Counted from the stretch's first letter, positions 50,776-60,733 are shown. The stretch is 64,000 nt of DNA from Deltaproteobacteria bacterium (GCA_016210005.1 JACQVA010000012.1:62001-126000); one strand, 5' to 3'. Translations and numbers: made by a program. The notes: generated by a model from the letters alone, not told the origin.

Positions 50776-51434
50776 GGCGCGTCGCCGGGGTTGAACAACG
50801 CCTCGATCACGTCGCCGGTCACCGCCGCCAGCGAGGCCACCACCAGCGTCGCCAGGGAGAAGTCGTTCTCGAGCGTGAAGTCATGCGGCACGGCGATGCA
50901 CTTGCATCCGGCGCGGTGGGCGGCAACGACGCCCTTGTAAGCGTCCTCGATCACCACGCAGCGCGCCGGCGGCAACTGCAAGCAGGCGGCCGCGGCCAGG
51001 AACGCATCGGGCTCGGGCTTGGCGCCCCGGTAATCCTCGCGCGTGACGATGGCGGCGAAGAAGCGGCGCAGGTCGAAACGGTCCATGACGAACGACACGT
51101 CCAGCGCCGATGAATTGGTCGCCAGCGCCAGCGGGAAGCCCGCGCTGAGCCGGCCCAGCGCCTCGACCACGCCGGGCATGAGCGTAACCTCGGCGCGCAG
51201 CAGCTCGTGATAGACGGGATTCTTCAGCGCCCGCAGTGCCCCGGCATCGAGCGGCAGCTTGTACGTCTTGACCGCGTACTCCGGACCGCGGCCGGCCGCG
51301 ATCCACTCGCGGCCGTACTCCGCCCGCGAGATGCGCACGCCGTACGGCTCCAGTACCCGGCAATACGAACGGTACTGCAACCCTTCCGAGTCGATGATCA
51401 CGCCATCGAGGTCGAAGATGATGCCGGCGGACAT
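50772..51434 (-). CDS. HAD-family phosphatase/phosphomutase
   Basis: A 220-residue HAD hydrolase starting at ATG 51434. Motif I is IIFDLDGVIIDSEGLQY (nucleophile Asp in DLDG), motif II LALATNSS, motif III Lys in YRGAKPEPDAFL, and motif IV VIEDAYKGVVAAHRAGCKCI. The helical cap after motif I places it with beta-phosphoglucomutase-like/GPP phosphatases that act on sugar phosphates. Substrate unknown. A TTG at 51464 extends the frame by ten residues with no added similarity. Followed by the coupled PNPOx-like gene. Confidence 0.9.
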   Translation of the reverse strand: MSAGIIFDLDGVIIDSEGLQYRSYCRVLEPYGVRISRAEYGREWIAAGRGPEYAVKTYKLPLDAGALRALKNPVYHELLRAEVTLMPGVVEALGRLSAGFPLALATNSSALDVSFVMDRFDLRRFFAAIVTREDYRGAKPEPDAFLAAAACLQLPPARCVVIEDAYKGVVAAHRAGCKCIAVPHDFTLENDFSLATLVVASLAAVTGDVIEALFNPGDAP

Positions 51435-51482
51435 GCGGGCGACGGCAGGCAAAGCCAGCGGCAAGAAGCTGCGCGCGCCGGG

Positions 51483-52061
51483 CTATTGCGCCACGGTGAC
51501 GCTCTTGATCACGACCGGTTCCACCGGGACATTCTGGTGCGGCATCTTGCTGGTGGTGGCGACCTTTTCGATTTTGCGCACCACGTCCATGCCCTCGACC
51601 ACCTTACCAAACACGGCATAGCCGTGGCCGTCGGGGTTGGGGCGGTTGAGGTTGGCGTTATCGACCACGTTGATGAAGAACTGCGCCGTCGCGCTGTCGG
51701 GGTCGCCGGTGCGCGCCATCGCCAAGGTGCCGGTATCGTTCTTCAGGCCGTTGGCGGCCTCGTTCTTGATCGCGGCATTGGTGGGCTTTTGGCGCATCTG
51801 CTGATCGAAGCCGCCGCCTTGGATCATGAAGCCGGGAATGACGCGGTGGAAAATGGTGCCGTCGTAGAACTTACTTGCGACGTAGGCCAGGAAGTTCTTC
51901 ACCGTAGCCGGCGCCTTGTCTTCGTGCAGTTCGATCTTGATGTCGCCGAGCGACGTGGACATGAGAACCATCGGATTCTTCCCTTCTGCGGCTGAGGCGC
52001 CGGTCGTAATTAGGGCAAGCAACATGGCCCCGGTCATTGCAGGAAACCACCGCTTCATCAT
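51483..52061 (-). CDS. Periplasmic cyclophilin-type peptidyl-prolyl isomerase
   Basis: A 192-residue cyclophilin with a signal peptide ([20 protein letters not shown], cut near SAA-E). The domain begins [20 protein letters not shown] and contains the catalytic Arg in [39 protein letters not shown], and [20 protein letters not shown]. It would accelerate proline isomerisation of exported proteins. GGAGGCTC precedes two ATGs; the second (52058) is better spaced, so the mature start could be one residue shorter. Divergent from cysC. Confidence 0.93.
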   Translation of the reverse strand: MMKRWFPAMTGAMLLALITTGASAAEGKNPMVLMSTSLGDIKIELHEDKAPATVKNFLAYVASKFYDGTIFHRVIPGFMIQGGGFDQQMRQKPTNAAIKNEAANGLKNDTGTLAMARTGDPDSATAQFFINVVDNANLNRPNPDGHGYAVFGKVVEGMDVVRKIEKVATTSKMPHQNVPVEPVVIKSVTVAQ

Positions 52062-52211
52062 GAGCCTCCGTTTCGTTCGCCGGCATGCATAGCAAGTCCC
52101 GCAAGTGGCGCAAGCCCCGCCGCCGCCCGCCCTTGAGCCGCGGCGCCGGCTCCGCTATGACAGCGGCCTCTGCGCGCGTCACCGAACCGAACGAAGGAGC
52201 CTCCATCAAAC

Positions 52212-52832
52212 ATGAGTGAACCGAAGTCGAAACACATCGTCTGGCATCAGGGCAACGTCTCGAAGGCTGATCGCGAGACCATCCTGGGTCACAAGTCGTG
52301 TACCGTGTGGATGACCGGCCTGTCGGGATCAGGCAAGTCCACCCTCGCCGTCGCGCTCGAGAAAGAGCTGTGGGATCGCGACGTGCACACCTTTGTCCTC
52401 GATGGCGACAACGTTCGCCACGGTCTGAACAAGGATCTCGGCTTTTCACCCGAGGACCGCAACGAGAACATCCGCCGTATCGGCGAGGTGGCGAAGCTGT
52501 TCACCGAAGCCGGAGTCATCAACGTCACGGCCTTCATTTCTCCCTACCGCGCCGATCGTGACCTTGCCCGCAAGCTTATGGCCAACGGTGACTTCATCGA
52601 GGTCTTCGTCGACTGTCCAGTGGATGTCTGCGAGCAGCGCGACCCCAAGGGCCTCTACAAGAAAGCCCGGGCCGGCCAGATCCCCGAGTTCACCGGCATC
52701 TCCGCCCCTTACGAAGCTCCGCTCCAGCCCGAGATCACGGTGAACACGGCAACGCAGACCGAGGCCGAGAGCCTGCGGGTAATTCTCGGCTACCTCGAGC
52801 GCAACGGCTACGTGCCGGGCGCGCAAAGCTAA
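52212..52832 (+). CDS. cysC: Adenylylsulfate kinase
   Basis: A 206-residue APS kinase. P-loop [20 protein letters not shown] (Walker A 36-44), then [20 protein letters not shown] and [35 protein letters not shown] and [20 protein letters not shown] are APS-binding segments, and [17 protein letters not shown] the C-terminal signature. It phosphorylates adenosine 5'-phosphosulfate to PAPS in sulfate assimilation or sulfotransferase donor supply. No sulfurylase or PAPS reductase gene is adjacent. It stands alone, followed by a terminator hairpin. Confidence 0.95.
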   Translation: MSEPKSKHIVWHQGNVSKADRETILGHKSCTVWMTGLSGSGKSTLAVALEKELWDRDVHTFVLDGDNVRHGLNKDLGFSPEDRNENIRRIGEVAKLFTEAGVINVTAFISPYRADRDLARKLMANGDFIEVFVDCPVDVCEQRDPKGLYKKARAGQIPEFTGISAPYEAPLQPEITVNTATQTEAESLRVILGYLERNGYVPGAQS

Positions 52833-52843
52833 TCCTGCCCCGT

Positions 52844-52880
52844 GACCGGGCCGATGACCTCGGCCCGGTCGACAGCTTTT
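52844..52880 (+). terminator. Probable terminator of cysC
   Basis: A perfect 11-bp stem, GACCGGGCCGA (52844-52854) with TCGGCCCGGTC (52860-52870), closes a 5-nt loop 12 nt after the cysC stop. A short T run (TTTT, 52877-52880) comes six bases after the stem, so the U-tract is weak. Confidence 0.6.
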
Positions 52881-53343
52881 GCGGCGCCCGCCGCCGCGCT
52901 CTCAACCCAGCCAGTTCGCAGGTAAGGTCGCTAGCGCCGCTGCCAGATCAGGCAGCGTTGCCAGAATTGCGCCGACGCTACTGAGCGGAAGTAATCCACG
53001 CGGTCCGCCGCGCGCCGATGGCATTGGTCTTGCTGCCGAAAAAGCGCGTGAGAGCAGTTGTCATGAGTTTTCCGGCCTCTGTTCGTCGCTCTCGCGAGAT
53101 GGGCGAGAAACCGGCCGGCGCGGGCGCAGCGATCCCCCCGTTGCGTCCGCGCGCGCGCCGGCCGCCCATCTCGCGCCTCCCGCTGCGACTACGCCTCAAT
53201 CGCCACCTCGAACGCCACGCGCAGCGCTACTACCGGACCGGCGACTACCTGCTCTACGCCGGAGTGGTGGCCGTGCTACTGAGCGCGACGTACTTGCTCG
53301 CCTTCAGCGACTGAAGCCGCATCAGCCCCGTGCAGTTGTTGTT
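52881..53343. other. Spacer with one doubtful small ORF
   Basis: No recognisable gene apart from the doubtful frame at 53018-53314 described separately. The DNA is GC-rich with no repeats above 12 nt that I could see and no RNA gene signature. Confidence 0.4.
53018..53314 (+). CDS. Doubtful small protein with C-terminal membrane segment
   Basis: A 98-residue frame. The first two thirds are Arg/Pro-rich and look non-coding (PPLRPRARRPPISRLPLRLR), whereas the end reads YYRTGDYLLYAGVVAVLLSA, a plausible membrane helix. ATG 53063 is an alternative start. No family is recognised, and a competing frame exists on the other strand (52978-53199). It should be treated as a candidate only. Confidence 0.25.
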   Translation: MALVLLPKKRVRAVVMSFPASVRRSREMGEKPAGAGAAIPPLRPRARRPPISRLPLRLRLNRHLERHAQRYYRTGDYLLYAGVVAVLLSATYLLAFSD

Positions 53344-53709
53344 TCACCAGCGCAGCCGGTCGAGTTGCCGGCGCTCGCGCTTGGTCGGGCGTCCGCTGCC
53401 ACGTTCGCGCGCCACCACCGGCGGCGTCGGCTCGCTGCGCGGCGGTGGCGGCGGGGTGAGATCTTCGTAGAGCAGGCGTGCCTGCTCAGCCGGCCCGCGC
53501 CGCTCGGAGAGCGCGCGCACTTGCAGTTGGCGTTTGCCGGCTTCGCTGGTGATCGTCACCCGGTCACCGGGGCGAAGCGCCTTGTGCGGCTTGGCGGCAC
53601 CGCCGTTGACGTGCACCTTCCCCCCATCACAGGCGGTGGCGGCCAGGGTGCGGCTACGAAACATGCGCGCCGCCCACAGCCAGCGATCGAGGCGCACCGC
53701 ATCGTCCAT
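53344..53709 (-). CDS. S4-domain RNA-binding protein, Hsp15 family
   Basis: A 121-residue protein starting at ATG 53709, where the S4 domain begins: VRLDRWLWAARMFRSRTLAA, GGKVHVNGGAAKPHKALRPG, DRVTITSEAGKRQLQV. The basic C-terminal tail GRPTKRERRQLDRLRW is typical of Hsp15 (HslR), which binds stalled 50S subunits carrying nascent chains. A Pro/Arg-rich linker (TPPPPPRSEPTPPV) separates the parts. The gene follows a LOG-like gene after 7 nt on the same strand. Confidence 0.9.
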   Translation of the reverse strand: MDDAVRLDRWLWAARMFRSRTLAATACDGGKVHVNGGAAKPHKALRPGDRVTITSEAGKRQLQVRALSERRGPAEQARLLYEDLTPPPPPRSEPTPPVVARERGSGRPTKRERRQLDRLRW

Positions 53710-53716
53710 GGCAGCC

Positions 53717-54262
53717 TCAGCGCGGTGGCGGCGATTGCAAGGTGCGGATGAGCTGCACCGCCTCGGCGGGTGTGGCGGCAAACGCCAGCAGCCGGCAGTC
53801 CTCGTCACTGACCACGAGGTGCTGACGCCAGGCTTCGATGATCGGCGGCCAGCAGCGGCCCAGCAGGATCAACGGCCGCGGCTCGATCACCCGCATGTAG
53901 AGCTTGTTCCACACCAGACACAGCTCGGTCAGTGTGCCCATGCCGCCGCGCACGGCGACATAGGCACACGACTGGCGCACCAACCCTTGCAAGCGTTCGT
54001 AGAAGTTGGCGCTTGGCAGCACGCGCTTGACGAAGCGGTTCGGCGCCAGATCGAATTGATCCATGGTCACGCCGATGACGTCACCATGCCGTTCGTGCGC
54101 ACCGCGGCTGACCGCTTCCATCACGCCGGCGTAGCCGCCGGTGCAAACGGCGTAGCCGGCCTCGGCCAGCCGCCGCCCGAGTTCGACGCCTTCCTGGTAC
54201 TCCTCACTCTCCGGCCCGCAACGCGAACCGCCGAACACCGAGACGATAAGTTGCGCGTTCAC
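53717..54262 (-). CDS. LOG-like/TIGR00725-type nucleotide-binding protein
   Basis: A 181-residue Rossmann-like protein related to LOG (cytokinin-activating) and SLOG proteins. It has VSVFGGSRCGPESEEYQEGV, AVCTGGYAGVMEAVSRGAHE and RGGMGTLTELCLVWNKLYM. In typical LOG enzymes the two signatures are P-G-G-x-G-T-x-x-E and G-G-G-x-G-x-M; here the former is RGGMGTLTEL and the latter GGYAGVMEA. Family members hydrolyse nucleotide 5'-monophosphates or bind nucleotide signals; the substrate is not known here. An upstream neighbour is peroxiredoxin (66 nt away). Confidence 0.85.
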   Translation of the reverse strand: MNAQLIVSVFGGSRCGPESEEYQEGVELGRRLAEAGYAVCTGGYAGVMEAVSRGAHERHGDVIGVTMDQFDLAPNRFVKRVLPSANFYERLQGLVRQSCAYVAVRGGMGTLTELCLVWNKLYMRVIEPRPLILLGRCWPPIIEAWRQHLVVSDEDCRLLAFAATPAEAVQLIRTLQSPPPR

Positions 54263-54328
54263 GGCAGCCCGCCCTATACGGTTGCCCCGGCGCTGGCAAG
54301 AGCCGGGGCCCTTATCGGCAACGATCGC

Positions 54329-54814
54329 CTACAACGCGCAGATCACCGCCTCGGCGCTGGAGACGCTCAGCCCCGGGCCGGGCTCGACTTGCAGCTGCTG
54401 CACCACCCCGTCCTTGACCACCATCACGTAGCGCTGCGAGCGCATCCCCATACCGAAGCCGCTGGCATCGAGCGTCAGGCCGATGGCTTTGGTGAACTCA
54501 GCGTTGCCGTCGGCGAGTAAGCGCACGCGGCCCTTGGCGTGGTGGGCCTCACCCCAAGCGCCCATCACGAAGGCATCGTTCACCGCCACGCACACGATCT
54601 CATCGACGCCCTTGGCCTTGATGTCGCCGGCTTGCTCGACGAACCCCGGCAGGTGCTTCATCGAGCAGGTCGGGGTGAATGCTCCCGGCACCGCAAAGAG
54701 CACCACCGTTTTACCCTTACAGACCTCGCCTACGCTGACATCCTTGGGGCCGCTCTCGCCCATCTCTTTCAGCTTCACATCCGCCGGTAGCCGGTCGCCG
54801 ACTTTGATTGCCAT
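54329..54814 (-). CDS. Peroxiredoxin (Prx5/AhpC-TSA type)
   Basis: A 161-residue peroxiredoxin starting at ATG 54814 (GGAGGCAAACA upstream). The active site is AVPGAFTPTCSMKHLPGFVE with the peroxidatic Cys at residue 50 in a P-x3-T-x2-C motif. VKDGVVQQLQVEPGPGLSVS and the C-terminal SSAEAVICAL match the Prx5/atypical 2-Cys group; Cys32 or the C-terminal Cys could resolve. It reduces hydrogen peroxide and alkyl hydroperoxides, usually with glutathione or thioredoxin. No thioredoxin partner is adjacent. Confidence 0.93.
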   Translation of the reverse strand: MAIKVGDRLPADVKLKEMGESGPKDVSVGEVCKGKTVVLFAVPGAFTPTCSMKHLPGFVEQAGDIKAKGVDEIVCVAVNDAFVMGAWGEAHHAKGRVRLLADGNAEFTKAIGLTLDASGFGMGMRSQRYVMVVKDGVVQQLQVEPGPGLSVSSAEAVICAL

Positions 54815-55033
54815 TGTTTGCCTCCTTCGCTTGTTGGTTGCCGTTCTGTTCGTACACCGCGGTGACACCGTCTGGCGCAAGCACAGCCGCCACTGCACGC
54901 GCCGCCGAACATCCGCTCATACTGCAGCAGTCGCCGAGCGCTGCGGCCAGGCCGGACGTCACCACTATCTTTGAGCCAACTTCCTACTCGCGCGGCAGGA
55001 CTGACGCAACCGCGCGCCAGCAGGCGGCTGGCG

Positions 55034-56173
55034 TTAGCCGCACACCTCGGTGATCACGCGCACCGCGTTTTCACCGAGGACCTTACGCACGGTGGCGGGG
55101 CCATGCCCGCGCGCAAGCAGGCCGGTGGTGAGCCGCGGCATCGCGGTCACGTCTTCGAGCCCGGCTGCCGGGGTGATGAAGCCGTCGTAGTCGGAGCCGA
55201 TCCCGACGGCGTCTTCTCCGCCGACTTTGATGGCGTGGTCGAAGTGGTCGAGGACACGTTCGAGGTCAGCACCGCTGGCGCTGACGAACCCGCGCTCGAA
55301 AACGATGCCGAGCACGCCGCCGCGGTCGGCGACGGCGCGGATCTGCTCGTCGGTGAGGTTGCGCCGGTGCGCATACACGGCGCGGCAGCCGGTATGGCTG
55401 ACCATGAACGGCCGCTTCATCACCGCCAGCGCATCGCTGAAGCCGGCGTCGTTGAGGTGGGCGAGATCCACCAGCATTCGCAGCCGCTCCATTTCGCCGA
55501 TCAACTCGCGGCCGAAGTTGGTGAGGCCCTGGCCATCGAACTCCGCCACGGTCATCGGGTAGCCCGCCTCGGAAGCTTGGAAATGGACCAAGCCGATCGA
55601 GCGCAGCCCGCGCGCGTGAGCGGTACGAACGTTGTCGAGCGAGCCCTCGAGGCCGTGGGCGCCTTCGAGGCAGGGCAGGCCGGCGACCTTGCCGGCCAGG
55701 TGAGCGAAGCGCAACTCCGAACCGTTGCGGACCACGGCCAACTGCGCCGGATAGCGCCGTGCGGTGTCGTGCATCAAGTCGAGCGTCTTCAGCACCGCCT
55801 CAAAGCCGCGCAAGCGCTCGAACCACGACAGCACCTTCAGCGGCAGCATCAGCTCCGGGCGCACCTGGCGCGGATTGACGACGATGCCGAAACCAACGCC
55901 GCCCACGCCGCCGGCGGCCAAACGCGGCAGGTCGGCGTGCCAGCCGAACGGCGACGCCGGCAGCCGGTTTTCGTGCCGCCGGCCCATGTCGTACCCGAGC
56001 AGCCGCACCCACAGAAACGAATCGACGTGGAGATCGATGACCAGCGCGCCGAGGTGCAGCGCCAAGGCATCGGGCGTCACCCGCGGCGCGGGCTGCTGGC
56101 GGCAGCCGAGCGTGAGTGCGCCGCCCGCCGCCGCGCTGGCTCGGATGAAGTCGCGCCGTGAGAGCGCCGTCAT
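55034..56173 (-). CDS. Tat-exported M19-family dipeptidase
   Basis: A 379-residue peptidase with a Tat/lipoprotein signal (LSRRDFIRASAAAGGALTLG followed by Cys). Renal-dipeptidase signatures are the H-x-D metal site VIDLHVDSFLW, VDLAHLNDAGFSDAL, FMVSHTGCRAVYAHRRNLTD and GIGSDYDGFITPAAGLED. Binuclear zinc enzymes of this family cleave dipeptides including D-amino-acid dipeptides. The location would be periplasmic or outer-membrane anchored. The next gene on the strand is an LLM-class oxidoreductase ending 16 nt upstream, so they may be cotranscribed. Confidence 0.92.
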   Translation of the reverse strand: MTALSRRDFIRASAAAGGALTLGCRQQPAPRVTPDALALHLGALVIDLHVDSFLWVRLLGYDMGRRHENRLPASPFGWHADLPRLAAGGVGGVGFGIVVNPRQVRPELMLPLKVLSWFERLRGFEAVLKTLDLMHDTARRYPAQLAVVRNGSELRFAHLAGKVAGLPCLEGAHGLEGSLDNVRTAHARGLRSIGLVHFQASEAGYPMTVAEFDGQGLTNFGRELIGEMERLRMLVDLAHLNDAGFSDALAVMKRPFMVSHTGCRAVYAHRRNLTDEQIRAVADRGGVLGIVFERGFVSASGADLERVLDHFDHAIKVGGEDAVGIGSDYDGFITPAAGLEDVTAMPRLTTGLLARGHGPATVRKVLGENAVRVITEVCG

Positions 56174-56188
56174 GCCTCGCCCCCAGCG

Positions 56189-57217
56189 CTACGCGCCCAG
56201 CTCGGCGAGCAGACGGACCGCGTCCACCTGCATCGTGCCGCAGACCATCGTCGTTACGCTCGAGGCGCGCCACGCCGCCAGCCGGTCGCGAATGCGCTCC
56301 TTGGGCCCGACCAGCGAGATCTCATCAGCAAGTTGATCGGGAACCGCGGCGGCCGCTTCATCCTTCTTGCCCTCGAGGTAGAGATCCTGAATGGTCTTGG
56401 CCGCCTCTTCGAAACCATAGCGGCAGGCCAGTTCGTTGTAGAAGTTCTTGCCGCGCGCGCCCATGCCGCCGATGTAAAGGGCCAGCACCGGCTTGATAAA
56501 GTTCAAGCAGCCGGCAACATCATCGCCGAGGATTACCACCGGGCCGGCAGCGATGTCGAAGTTGTGTAGCCCCTTGCCGTTGCCGGCCTTGTTGAAGCCG
56601 CGGTGCAGGGCGTCGCGATACACCTGCTCGGCGCGGTAAGGGGAGTAAAAGATCGGCAGCCAACCGTCGGCGATCTCGGCCGCCTGCTCGACGCTCTTCA
56701 ACCCGGTAGCCGCGACGTAGATCGGAATCGGCCGGCCGTGCACGATGCTCTTGAGCGGCTTGCCCAAGCCGGTAGCCCCGGCGCCGCGGTAAGGAATCTG
56801 GTAGTGCTCGCCCTGATGTTCCAGCGGCTTCGCCCGCGCCCATATCGCTCGCACGATCTCGATGTACTCGCGCGTGCGCTTGAGCGGTTTGCCGTAAGGC
56901 ACGCCGTGCCAGCCCTCGACCACCTGCGGGCCGGAGACGCCGAGGCCCAACAAGAAGCGCCCGTTGGAAAGCTGATCGAGGGTGGTGGCCGTCATCGCCG
57001 TCATGGCCGGCGAGCGGGCCGGCATCTGCATAATGCCGGTGCCGACGCTGATGCGCGCGGTCTGCGCCAGGATCCAGCTCGCCGGCGTGATCGCATCGGA
57101 GCCGTAGGCTTCCGCCGTCCAGACCGAATGAAAGCCGAGCCGATCGGCTTCCTTAATCAGCTCCATGTTGAGCGCCACCCGCGCCCCGGAATAGCCCGCG
57201 TTGAGCCCGAATCGCAT
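56189..57217 (-). CDS. LLM-class F420-dependent oxidoreductase
   Basis: A 342-residue luciferase-like TIM-barrel protein starting at ATG 57217 behind [92 protein letters not shown] and [15 protein letters not shown] are features of F420-type members (Mer/FGD-like), though FMN use cannot be excluded. Substrate unknown. No F420 biosynthesis gene lies in the window. Upstream of the dipeptidase gene. Confidence 0.9.
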   Translation of the reverse strand: MRFGLNAGYSGARVALNMELIKEADRLGFHSVWTAEAYGSDAITPASWILAQTARISVGTGIMQMPARSPAMTAMTATTLDQLSNGRFLLGLGVSGPQVVEGWHGVPYGKPLKRTREYIEIVRAIWARAKPLEHQGEHYQIPYRGAGATGLGKPLKSIVHGRPIPIYVAATGLKSVEQAAEIADGWLPIFYSPYRAEQVYRDALHRGFNKAGNGKGLHNFDIAAGPVVILGDDVAGCLNFIKPVLALYIGGMGARGKNFYNELACRYGFEEAAKTIQDLYLEGKKDEAAAAVPDQLADEISLVGPKERIRDRLAAWRASSVTTMVCGTMQVDAVRLLAELGA

Positions 57218-57241
57218 CTCCCGCCCTCCTTGGCGCCCCAT

Positions 57242-57531
57242 CTATGACCGCTTGCCGCGCTTGGTCAACCGGGGGGCTAAGTCGTTATCGCAGTGGGGGT
57301 GAGGGGTTTATCATTCCGGCGCCATGAAGCCGCACCAGAAATCCCCGCTGCGCCTCGATCATCAGTTCGGCGGCCTTGGCCACGGAATAGAAGCGGCAGA
57401 CGTCGTTCTCCCAGTCCGGATGGCGGCAGCGGCCCTGCTCGCCGCCTTGATACGCTTGAGCGCTCGGCGTAGGCTGGCGCCATCACTAGCGCGACTCATT
57501 CGACAGCTCGCAGGCGCGAGCGAGGAGAGTT
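57242..57531. other. thiC leader region without a TPP riboswitch
   Basis: 290 nt between divergent genes. I looked for the TPP (thi-box) signature and found neither CTGAGA nor a matching second arm. On the minus strand one frame without a start codon runs about 60 codons and includes the Cys-rich text CRHPDWENDVCRFYSVAKAA, then ELMIEAQRGFLVRLHGAGMI. It may be a gene remnant. No promoter is obvious; AGGAGAG precedes thiC. Confidence 0.45.
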
Positions 57532-59187
57532 ATGGCAATGACGCAATTGGAGGCAGCCCGCAACGGCATAATCACCGCCGAAATGCGCCGGGTGGCGCAG
57601 CGGGAGCAAGTAACGCCGGAATTCATCCGCGCGGAAGTGGCCCGCGGCCGTCTGGTGATCCCGGCCAACAAGCACCACCTTGCCGGCAGCAGCGGGCAGA
57701 CGCCCGCGCCGGCCAACGGTAACGGCCAAGGCCACGCTGAGTACGAGTATACCGATGCCGATGCCGGCCATCCCGGCGCAGCTGCCGGTGCGCGCTACTG
57801 GGTCAACCAGACCGTGGCGCAACGTTCGGCGGTGATCGAGGATCCGAGCATCCTTCCCGGCGAGCGCGCCTGCAAGCGGCTCGACCCCACCGGTATCGGC
57901 CGCCTGATCACCACCAAGGTCAACGCCAACATCGGCGCCTCGCCGGTCACCAGCGGCACGCACGAGGAAGTCGAGAAACTCCACTGGGCGCAGAAGTATG
58001 GCGCCGACACGGCGATGGACCTTTCCACCGGCGGCAACCTCAACGACTGCCGCCAAGCCATCATCGACAACAGCACCATCCCGATCGGTACCGTGCCGAT
58101 CTACAGCATGATCATCGGCCGGCGCATCGAGGACCTCACCTACGACGTCATCCTCAAAGAGATCGAACGCCAGGCCCGCCAAGGCGTGGATTACTTCACC
58201 ATTCACGCCGGCGTGCTCAAGGAGCACCTGCCGCTGATCAAGCACCGCACCACCGGCATCGTCTCGCGCGGCGGCTCGCTCCTGGCCAAGTGGATGATCA
58301 CCCACAACAAGCAAAACCCGATGTACGAGCTGTTCGACGAGATCAGCGCGATCATGCGCCAGTACGACGTCACCTACTCGCTCGGCGACGGCTTGCGGCC
58401 GGGCTGCCTGGCCGATGCCTCCGATCCCGCGCAGTTGGCCGAGCTCTACACCCTCGGCGAGTTGACCCAGCGCGCCCGGGCGGCGGGCGTGCAAGCAATG
58501 GTGGAAGGCCCCGGCCACGTGCCGCTCGATCAGATCGCCTTCAACATGCAGCTGCAGCAGCGGGTGTGCGACGACGCCCCGTTCTATGTACTGGGGCCGC
58601 TGGTGACCGACGTGTTCCCCGGCTACGACCACATCACCAGCGCCATCGGCGCCACCGAAGCCGCCCGCGCCGGCGCCGCCATGCTCTGCTACGTAACGCC
58701 CAAAGAGCACGTCGGCCTGCCCAAAGCGCAGGACGTCAAGGCCGGCTGCATTGCCTACAAGATCGCCGCCCACGCCGGCGACATCGCTCGCGGCATCTCC
58801 GGTGCGCGCCAGTGGGATGACGACTTGTCGCGGGCACGCGCCGCGCTCAACTGGCCTAAGCAGTTCGAGCTGGCGTTCGACGGCGAGACCGCGCGTGCAC
58901 TCCACGACGAAGACCTCGAAATCGACACCGACTTCTGCGCCATGTGCGGCCACGACTGGTGCAGCATGCGGATCTCGAAAGAGATCACCGAGTTCGCCAG
59001 CGGCAAGGACCCCGACTTCCAGCCGCAGCGCACCTCGATGCGCAGCCCGGGGGTCACCCGCGAAGGTGAAGAACTCCTGCGCCAGCGCGGCGTGCTGCCG
59101 CTGGTCAAGGGCCGGCACGCCTGCCACAGCGAGGTCACACCCGACGCCGAGCGCGCGCGCGCCGTCCAGGAGCAAGCTAGCCGCTAA
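57532..59187 (+). CDS. thiC: Phosphomethylpyrimidine synthase
   Basis: A 551-residue radical-SAM-type enzyme that converts aminoimidazole ribotide to HMP phosphate for thiamine synthesis. Conserved parts: [20 protein letters not shown] region, [100 protein letters not shown]. The C-terminal iron-sulfur motif CAMCGHDWC (C469, C472, C477; C-x2-C-x4-C) is intact. The length is close to short ThiC enzymes that lack the large N-terminal domain. Start ATG 57532 has GAGGAGAG upstream. Confidence 0.97.
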   Translation: MAMTQLEAARNGIITAEMRRVAQREQVTPEFIRAEVARGRLVIPANKHHLAGSSGQTPAPANGNGQGHAEYEYTDADAGHPGAAAGARYWVNQTVAQRSAVIEDPSILPGERACKRLDPTGIGRLITTKVNANIGASPVTSGTHEEVEKLHWAQKYGADTAMDLSTGGNLNDCRQAIIDNSTIPIGTVPIYSMIIGRRIEDLTYDVILKEIERQARQGVDYFTIHAGVLKEHLPLIKHRTTGIVSRGGSLLAKWMITHNKQNPMYELFDEISAIMRQYDVTYSLGDGLRPGCLADASDPAQLAELYTLGELTQRARAAGVQAMVEGPGHVPLDQIAFNMQLQQRVCDDAPFYVLGPLVTDVFPGYDHITSAIGATEAARAGAAMLCYVTPKEHVGLPKAQDVKAGCIAYKIAAHAGDIARGISGARQWDDDLSRARAALNWPKQFELAFDGETARALHDEDLEIDTDFCAMCGHDWCSMRISKEITEFASGKDPDFQPQRTSMRSPGVTREGEELLRQRGVLPLVKGRHACHSEVTPDAERARAVQEQASR

Positions 59188-59206
59188 GCTACCGCGAGGG
59201 CGGCTT

Positions 59207-60733
59207 TCACTGCCAGCTGCGGCCGGCGGCTTTGAGCAGCCCTGCCACGGTTGCAGTCGCCGCGTTCACGGCGGCGTCGCCCGCCAGTTCCTCGACCGCC
59301 AGCGGCAGCCGCCAGTTCCAGTTCTGATGACTCGGCGTGGCCGGAACGTTGATGCGGTCGCGCCAGCCGAGCAGGTCCTGTAGCGGCACAATCACGAAAG
59401 CCGAGCCCGCCTGGTACAAGCGCTCGAGCAAAGCGGCGTGCGGCAGCGGCATCGCTGCCGCCGCCTCGCGCTCCGGCTCACTGCCCAGCAACGCCAGCAC
59501 TTGCGCGCGCTCGTCCGCGGCTAGTCCGGCCCACCACTCCACCAGCGTGTCGGTGTCGTGCGTGCCGGTAGTGGCCACCGACAGCGGATCGTACTGCCGC
59601 GGATCACGGTACTGGTGCGGGTCACGTTCCCAGCGAAACACCTTGTAGCCGGGAATACCGAGCTGGTGGAGGACGGCGCGCACCCAAGCCGGCACCGAGC
59701 CGAGATCCTCCGCCACCGGCAGGGCCGCACTGCTGTCTTCGAGCACCGCGCGCAAGAAGGCCTCGCCTTGCTCCCGCTGCGCGCTTTCGTCGGCGGGTAC
59801 GAAGCCGCGGCGCCGGCCATCGTTGGCGATGGCATAGGTGCGAAAGAAGCCGATGATGTGGTCGATGCGAAAAAGGTCGTAGAGTGCGCTTGCCTGACGC
59901 ACGCGCAAGCGCCACCAGGCGAAGTCGGTTGCGCGTACGCGCGGCCAGCGATACATCGGCAGCCCCCAGCTCTGGCCGCTGGCGCTGAAGTCGTCGGGCG
60001 GAGCACCGACACTGTAGTCAGGGTCGAACTCGTCCTGCCGTGCCCACACATCGGCGCTGTCACGGCTGATCACAAACGGCAGATCACCCTTGAGCCAGAC
60101 GCCGCATTGCCTGGCGGCGCGGCGCACCGCGCCCCATTGCTCGGCTGCCCGCCACTGGACAAAGCGCAAGAACTCCAGCCGCGGCTGCAGCGCCGCGGCG
60201 GCCGCTGTCAGCGCCGCCGGCTGGCGCTGGCGCAACTCAGCCGGCCAGTGCTCCCATGACTCCGCCCCTTGCCGCTCTCTGAGCGCGCGGTAGAGCACGT
60301 AATCATCGAGCCAATGGCGCTGCGCCGCGCTGAAGCGCCGAAAGCGCCGCCACTCGGGGCTGCTGCGAGTGCGCCTGAAAGCGACGAACGCCGCCGCCAG
60401 CGCCCCCAGCTTGGCGGCGCGAATGGCGTCGCGCGGCAGTACGCCGTCGCGCGGCCCAACCGCCCCCACGGGCGGGGCACCGGCGATCGCGTGGACGCTC
60501 AAGTACAGCGGATCGATCGCAAACGCGCTCAGCGCGTTGTACGGGCTGGCTTCGCCCGGGCCGGTCTCGTTGATCGGCAGCAATTGCACCACCCGCTGGC
60601 CGAAGCCGGCAGCCCATTGCAGCAACGGCACCAGGTCGAGGATCTCGCCGATGCCGGCATCGCGCCGGCCGCGCAAGGAGAAGAGCGGGATGGCCAGACC
60701 CGCGCAGCGGGCTTGAAGCGACGGGCGCGCCAT
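59207..60733 (-). CDS. malQ: 4-alpha-glucanotransferase
   Basis: A 508-residue GH77 enzyme. GLAIPLFSLRGRRDAGIGEI and LLPINETGPGEASPYNALSA start the barrel; GDLPFVISRDSADVWARQDE, DYSVGAPPDDFSASGQSWGL and YDLFRIDHIIGFFRTYAI hold the catalytic Asp; LPVAEDLGSVPAWVRAVLHQ the Glu; TTGTHDTDTLVEWW the second Asp. It transfers alpha-1,4-glucan segments between maltodextrins. The 3' end faces thiC (19 nt). Together with the glycogen phosphorylase gene 961 nt upstream on the same strand, it forms a glycogen/maltodextrin degradation pair separated by an oppositely oriented gene. Confidence 0.95.
   Translation of the reverse strand: MARPSLQARCAGLAIPLFSLRGRRDAGIGEILDLVPLLQWAAGFGQRVVQLLPINETGPGEASPYNALSAFAIDPLYLSVHAIAGAPPVGAVGPRDGVLPRDAIRAAKLGALAAAFVAFRRTRSSPEWRRFRRFSAAQRHWLDDYVLYRALRERQGAESWEHWPAELRQRQPAALTAAAAALQPRLEFLRFVQWRAAEQWGAVRRAARQCGVWLKGDLPFVISRDSADVWARQDEFDPDYSVGAPPDDFSASGQSWGLPMYRWPRVRATDFAWWRLRVRQASALYDLFRIDHIIGFFRTYAIANDGRRRGFVPADESAQREQGEAFLRAVLEDSSAALPVAEDLGSVPAWVRAVLHQLGIPGYKVFRWERDPHQYRDPRQYDPLSVATTGTHDTDTLVEWWAGLAADERAQVLALLGSEPEREAAAAMPLPHAALLERLYQAGSAFVIVPLQDLLGWRDRINVPATPSHQNWNWRLPLAVEELAGDAAVNAATATVAGLLKAAGRSWQ

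Noticed and set aside
57242-57531. TPP riboswitch upstream of thiC
   Set aside because: The conserved CTGAGA and the second conserved arm are absent.
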